Origin: Streptomyces gossypii
GTDB taxonomy: Bacteria; Actinomycetota; Actinomycetes; Streptomycetales; Streptomycetaceae
DNA: 64,000 nucleotides
Assembly: GCF_025165795.1 (NCBI RefSeq)
Contig: NZ_JAJAGO010000002.1
Coordinates: 310,001 to 374,000 of the forward strand
Reading direction: 5' to 3'
How positions within the stretch are numbered: the first letter of the stretch is position 1; each line of letters opens with the position of its first letter. The position numbers and the translations under genes are program-made. The notes beneath the pieces are model-generated. The model was not told the origin of the DNA, made no database searches, and worked only from the letters and a program-made list of their open reading frames with translations. Positions 60,828 through 64,000 of the stretch are shown here, in pieces.

Positions 60828-61856
60828 GTGACTGTGATCGCGACCCAGAGCCTGACCATGCGGTACCCCCGGGTCACCGCTCTCGACCGGCTGACCGTGG
60901 ACATCACACCGGGCGTGACGGGCCTGGTGGGTGCCAACGGCGCCGGCAAATCAACCCTGATCAAGATTCTGCTCGGGCTCTCCCCCGCCACCGAGGGGAC
61001 CGCCTCCGTGCTCGGCATGGACGTCTCCCGCGACGGCGGCGCCATCCGCGAACGCGTCGGCTACATGCCGGAGCACGACTGTCTGCCGCCGGACGTGTCG
61101 GCGACCGAGTTCGTCGTCCATATGGCCCGGATGTCCGGGCTGCCACCCACCGCCGCCCGCGAGCGCACCGCCGACACCCTGCGCCACGTCGGCCTCTACG
61201 AGGAGCGCTACCGGGCCATGGGCGGCTACTCGACCGGCATGAAACAGCGGGTGAAGCTGGCCCAGGCGCTTGTCCACGACCCCCGGCTGGTGCTGCTCGA
61301 CGAGCCGACGAACGGCCTCGACCCGGTCGGCCGTGACGACATGCTCGACCTGATCCGCCGCGTCTACACCGACTTCGGCATCTCGGTGCTCGTCACCTCG
61401 CACCTTCTGGGCGAGCTGGAGCGCACCTGCGACCATGTCGTCGTCATCGACGGCGGAAAGCTGCTGCGCGCCTCGACGACCGCCGATTTCACCCAGGACG
61501 CCGCGCTGCTCGCCGTGGAGGTTACCGACACCGACACCCACCCCGACGGCACGGCCGCCCTGCGCACCGCCCTGACCAGCGCCGGACTGACCCTCCAGGC
61601 ACCCACCGAGGCGGGCGCGCCCGGCAGCGGGCACCTGCTCCTCGTCGACGTGGGGGCGGCCGGTGGCGCCGACGCCGGGGCCGACGCCGTGCACGACACG
61701 GTCCGTGACGCCGTCGCCGACCTCGGGCTCGGCCTGATCCGGATGGAACACCGCAGGCACCACATCTCCGAGGTCTTCCAGGACGACACGCCCGCCCCGC
61801 AGCTCGAACTCGCGGGGACCCGCCCGCAGGAAGGGGGCAGCGACGATGTCGCCTGA
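60828..61856 (+). CDS. ABC transporter ATP-binding protein 1
   Basis: 342 residues from GTG 60828 (a second GTG at 60834 is possible). Walker A VGANGAGKSTLIKIL, ABC signature YSTGMKQRVKLAQALV, Walker B LVLLDEPTNGLDPVG and H-loop VTSHLLGELER. The C-terminal 120 residues form an extra domain, as in ABC-2-type drug or antibiotic exporters. Overlaps the permease start by 11 bases, so it pairs with the 61846 protein. Confidence 0.95.
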   Translation: MTVIATQSLTMRYPRVTALDRLTVDITPGVTGLVGANGAGKSTLIKILLGLSPATEGTASVLGMDVSRDGGAIRERVGYMPEHDCLPPDVSATEFVVHMARMSGLPPTAARERTADTLRHVGLYEERYRAMGGYSTGMKQRVKLAQALVHDPRLVLLDEPTNGLDPVGRDDMLDLIRRVYTDFGISVLVTSHLLGELERTCDHVVVIDGGKLLRASTTADFTQDAALLAVEVTDTDTHPDGTAALRTALTSAGLTLQAPTEAGAPGSGHLLLVDVGAAGGADAGADAVHDTVRDAVADLGLGLIRMEHRRHHISEVFQDDTPAPQLELAGTRPQEGGSDDVA

Positions 61857-62757
61857 GCCCAGCCCGCCGGCCGTCGCGTCCCGCGCCACCGACGTCATCC
61901 ACAACATCGGCTACCGCAGCTACGACGGCCCCCGTCTCGGCCGCGCCTACGCGCGCCGCTCGCTCTTCCTGCAGTCGCTGCGCGGTGCCTACGGACTCGG
62001 CCGCTCGGCCAAGTCCAAGGTCCTGCCGATGATCCTGTTCGCCGTGATGTGCCTTCCGGCCGCCATCATGGTCGCCGTCGCCGTCACGACCGGGCTCGAC
62101 GAACTGCCCGTGGACTACACCGCGTACGCGAGCTTCCTGCTGCCCGTCATCAGCATCTTCATCGCGGCCGTGGCCCCGCAGACCGTCTCCCTCGACCTGC
62201 GGTTCAAGATCGTGCCGCTCTACTTCTCCCGCCCCATCGAGCGTGCCGACTACGTGAGCGCGAAGTTCACCGCCCTCTCCTCGGCCCTGTTCGTCTTCAC
62301 CGCCGTCCCCGTCGTGATCCTCTACGCGGGCGCACTGCTGGCCAAGCTCGACTTCGTCGACCAGACCAAGGGCTTCGCCCAGGGCCTGCTCGCCGCCGCC
62401 GCCTTCTCCCTGCTGTACGCGGCGATCGGCCTGGCCGTCGCCGCGCTCACCCCGCGCCGCGGCTTCGGGGTCGCCGCCATCATCGCCGTCTTCACCATCC
62501 CGTACACCCTGGTCAGCGCGCTCCAGGCGATCGCGGAGGAGCAGGGCAGCATCGACGCCACCGGCTGGCTCGGGCTGGCCTCCCCCGGCACCCTGATGGA
62601 CGGCCTCCAGGGCAAATTCCTCGGCGGGACCACGGAGTTCCCCGGCGGACGCCAACTGACCGGCGGCGAAGGCGTCGTCTACCTGCTCGTCATCGCCGCA
62701 GCGATCGCCGGTTCGTATCTCCTCCTCCTGCGCCGCTACCGAAAGGCCGGGCTGTGA
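61846..62757 (+). CDS. ABC-2-type transporter permease 1
   Basis: 303 residues with six hydrophobic segments, including VLPMILFAVMCLPAAIMVAV, FLLPVISIFIAAVAPQTVSL, AKFTALSSALFVFTAVPVVI and GVVYLLVIAAAIAGSYLLLL. The N-terminus IHNIGYRSYDGPRLGRAYAR is a cytoplasmic motif typical of this ABC-2 subfamily, and PLYFSRPIERADYVSAKF is the usual cytoplasmic loop. Stop overlaps the next GTG start. Confidence 0.92.
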   Translation: MSPEPSPPAVASRATDVIHNIGYRSYDGPRLGRAYARRSLFLQSLRGAYGLGRSAKSKVLPMILFAVMCLPAAIMVAVAVTTGLDELPVDYTAYASFLLPVISIFIAAVAPQTVSLDLRFKIVPLYFSRPIERADYVSAKFTALSSALFVFTAVPVVILYAGALLAKLDFVDQTKGFAQGLLAAAAFSLLYAAIGLAVAALTPRRGFGVAAIIAVFTIPYTLVSALQAIAEEQGSIDATGWLGLASPGTLMDGLQGKFLGGTTEFPGGRQLTGGEGVVYLLVIAAAIAGSYLLLLRRYRKAGL

Positions 62758-63671
62758 CCACCCTGCACATCGACCACACCTCCCGCTGGTTCGGGAACGT
62801 CGTGGCGGTCAACGACATCACCATGAACATCACCCCCGGCGTCACCGGACTCCTGGGCCCCAACGGCGCCGGGAAGTCCACGCTCATCCACATGATGGGC
62901 GGCTTCCTCGCCCCCTCCACCGGCAGCGTCACCCTCGACGGCGCCCCGATCTGGCGCAACGAGAGCGCCTACCGTCAGATCGGCCTGGTCCCCGAGCGCG
63001 AGGGCATGTACGACTTCCTCGACGGCGCGGAGTTCGTGCTCGCCAACGCCGAACTGCACGGCCTTCCCGACCCGGGTGCCGCCGCCCAGCGCGCGCTGGC
63101 CACCGTCGAGATGGAGTACGCCCAGGACCGCCGCATCTCCACCTACAGCAAGGGCATGCGGCAGCGCGTGAAGATGGCCTCCGCGCTCGTCCACGACCCG
63201 TCCGTGCTGCTGCTGGACGAGCCGTTCAACGGGATGGACCCGCGCCAGCGCATGCATCTGATGGACCTGCTGCGCAGGATGGGCGAGGAGGGCCGGACCG
63301 TCCTCTTCTCCTCGCACATCCTCGAGGAGGTCGAGCAACTCGCCTCCCACATCGAGGTCATCGTCGCCGGACGGCATGCGGCCAGCGGCAACTTCCGCAA
63401 GATCCGCCGCCTGATGACGGACCGGCCGCACCGCTATCTCGTGCGCTCCAGCGACGACCGGACCCTGGCCGCCGCACTCATCGCCGACCCGTCCACGGCC
63501 GGGATCGAAGTAGACCTGAGCGAAGCGGCCCTGCGCATCCAGGCGGTCGACTTCAACCGCTTCACCGAACTCCTGCCACGCGTCGCCCGCGACCACGGCA
63601 TCCGGCTCCTCACGGTCTCGCCCTCGGACGAGTCCCTGGAGAGCGTGTTCTCGTACCTCGTCGCGGCCTGA
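62754..63671 (+). CDS. ABC transporter ATP-binding protein 2
   Basis: 305 residues from GTG 62754, overlapping the permease stop. Walker A LGPNGAGKSTLIHMM, signature YSKGMRQRVKMASALV, Walker B VLLLDEPFNGMDPRQ, H-loop FSSHILEEVEQ. Similar to the ATPase at 60828 in its N-terminal half. It probably works with the second permease at 63694, giving two ABC-2 exporters in tandem. Confidence 0.95.
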   Translation: MTTLHIDHTSRWFGNVVAVNDITMNITPGVTGLLGPNGAGKSTLIHMMGGFLAPSTGSVTLDGAPIWRNESAYRQIGLVPEREGMYDFLDGAEFVLANAELHGLPDPGAAAQRALATVEMEYAQDRRISTYSKGMRQRVKMASALVHDPSVLLLDEPFNGMDPRQRMHLMDLLRRMGEEGRTVLFSSHILEEVEQLASHIEVIVAGRHAASGNFRKIRRLMTDRPHRYLVRSSDDRTLAAALIADPSTAGIEVDLSEAALRIQAVDFNRFTELLPRVARDHGIRLLTVSPSDESLESVFSYLVAA

Positions 63672-63693
63672 CGGCCGACAAGGAGACTGAGCG

Positions 63694-64000
63694 ATGTACA
63701 ACCCCACTGTCGCCCGGCTCACTTACCGGGCACTCCTCGGCCGCCGCCGCGCACTGCTCCTGTGTGCCCTGCCCGTGCTGCTGCTCATCGTCGCGGGTGT
63801 CGTCCGCGCGATGGTCGGCGCCGACGACGCGGTGACGGCCGAACTCCTCGGCGGCTTCGCACTCGCCACCATGGTCCCGCTGATCGGCGTCATCGCCGGT
63901 ACGGGCGCGATCGGCCCGGAGATAGACGACGGCTCCGTCGTCTATCTGCTGTCCAAACCGCTGAAGCGGCCGACGATCATCATCACCAAACTCTTCGTCG
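63694..64000 (+). CDS. ABC-2-type transporter permease 2, cut by the window
   Basis: The first 102 residues are visible from ATG 63694 (AAGGAG upstream): MYNPTVARLTYRALLGRRRA, TM1 LLLCALPVLLLIVAGVVRAM, then TM2 LATMVPLIGVIAGTGAIGPE and EIDDGSVVYLLSKPLKRPTI. The SVVYLLSKPLKR loop matches ABC-2 permeases. Continues beyond the right edge. Confidence 0.9.
   Translation, partial: MYNPTVARLTYRALLGRRRALLLCALPVLLLIVAGVVRAMVGADDAVTAELLGGFALATMVPLIGVIAGTGAIGPEIDDGSVVYLLSKPLKRPTIIITKLFV

Overview
The window is high-GC actinobacterial DNA and almost certainly a Streptomyces chromosome. The evidence is dense third-position G/C coding, GTG starts, F420-type oxidoreductases, DUF families typical of Streptomyces, a rare TTA codon placed in a regulator, and a perfect Streptomyces-type parS site. 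The parS site inside cydD and DnaA-box-like sequences near 59.2 kb suggest the origin-proximal core rather than an arm. No rRNA, tRNA, CRISPR array or intact insertion sequence was recognised.

Layout. 0-31.6 kb is mostly housekeeping: a cupin/MarR pair around a perfect palindrome, a globin-reductase with a flavin-binding partner, NUDIX, LysR, a BRO-N protein, thiC with its TPP riboswitch, a YibE/F membrane protein, small membrane proteins, a PLP lyase, a PPP-type phosphatase, a LacI regulator and hisC. Then comes a complete cytochrome bd operon (cydA, cydB, fused cydDC) behind a Rex operator, a GAF histidine kinase and a HAD phosphatase. 54.2-64 kb is again core-like: DUF6256/DUF6186 membrane proteins, an F420 oxidoreductase, a methyltransferase, a K+ channel, kptA, a Tat-exported propeller protein and two ABC exporter modules.

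Between them, 31.7-54.2 kb is a compact biosynthetic gene cluster with no polyketide synthase or NRPS megasynthase. It holds two ECF sigma factors, each paired with a paralogous SRPBCC protein; three or four AMP-forming ligases (one FAAL-like); two free-standing carrier proteins flanking a transglutaminase-like enzyme with an intact Cys-His-Asp triad; a diiron oxygenase; a hotdog thioesterase; an acyl-CoA dehydrogenase; a PPTase; an MMPL exporter; an alpha/beta hydrolase; and shikimate-supply genes (class II DAHP synthase, fused anthranilate synthase TrpEG). My reading is that two acyl groups are loaded on separate carriers and joined as an amide by the transglutaminase-like enzyme, by analogy with AdmF of andrimid biosynthesis. 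One partner is plausibly anthranilate and the other a fatty acyl chain tailored by the dehydrogenase and the diiron enzyme. The product is unknown to me.

Regulation can be read from the DNA. GGGGAGTG-like and CTCTT-like boxes separated by exactly 17 bases lie upstream of both sigma genes and of the two main biosynthetic operons. This suggests one self-amplifying ECF regulon, and one sigma gene carries a TTA codon, hinting at bldA control. Separately, three 167-178 bp palindromic elements with TA-type ends, plus relics, are scattered through the window and look like non-autonomous MITEs.
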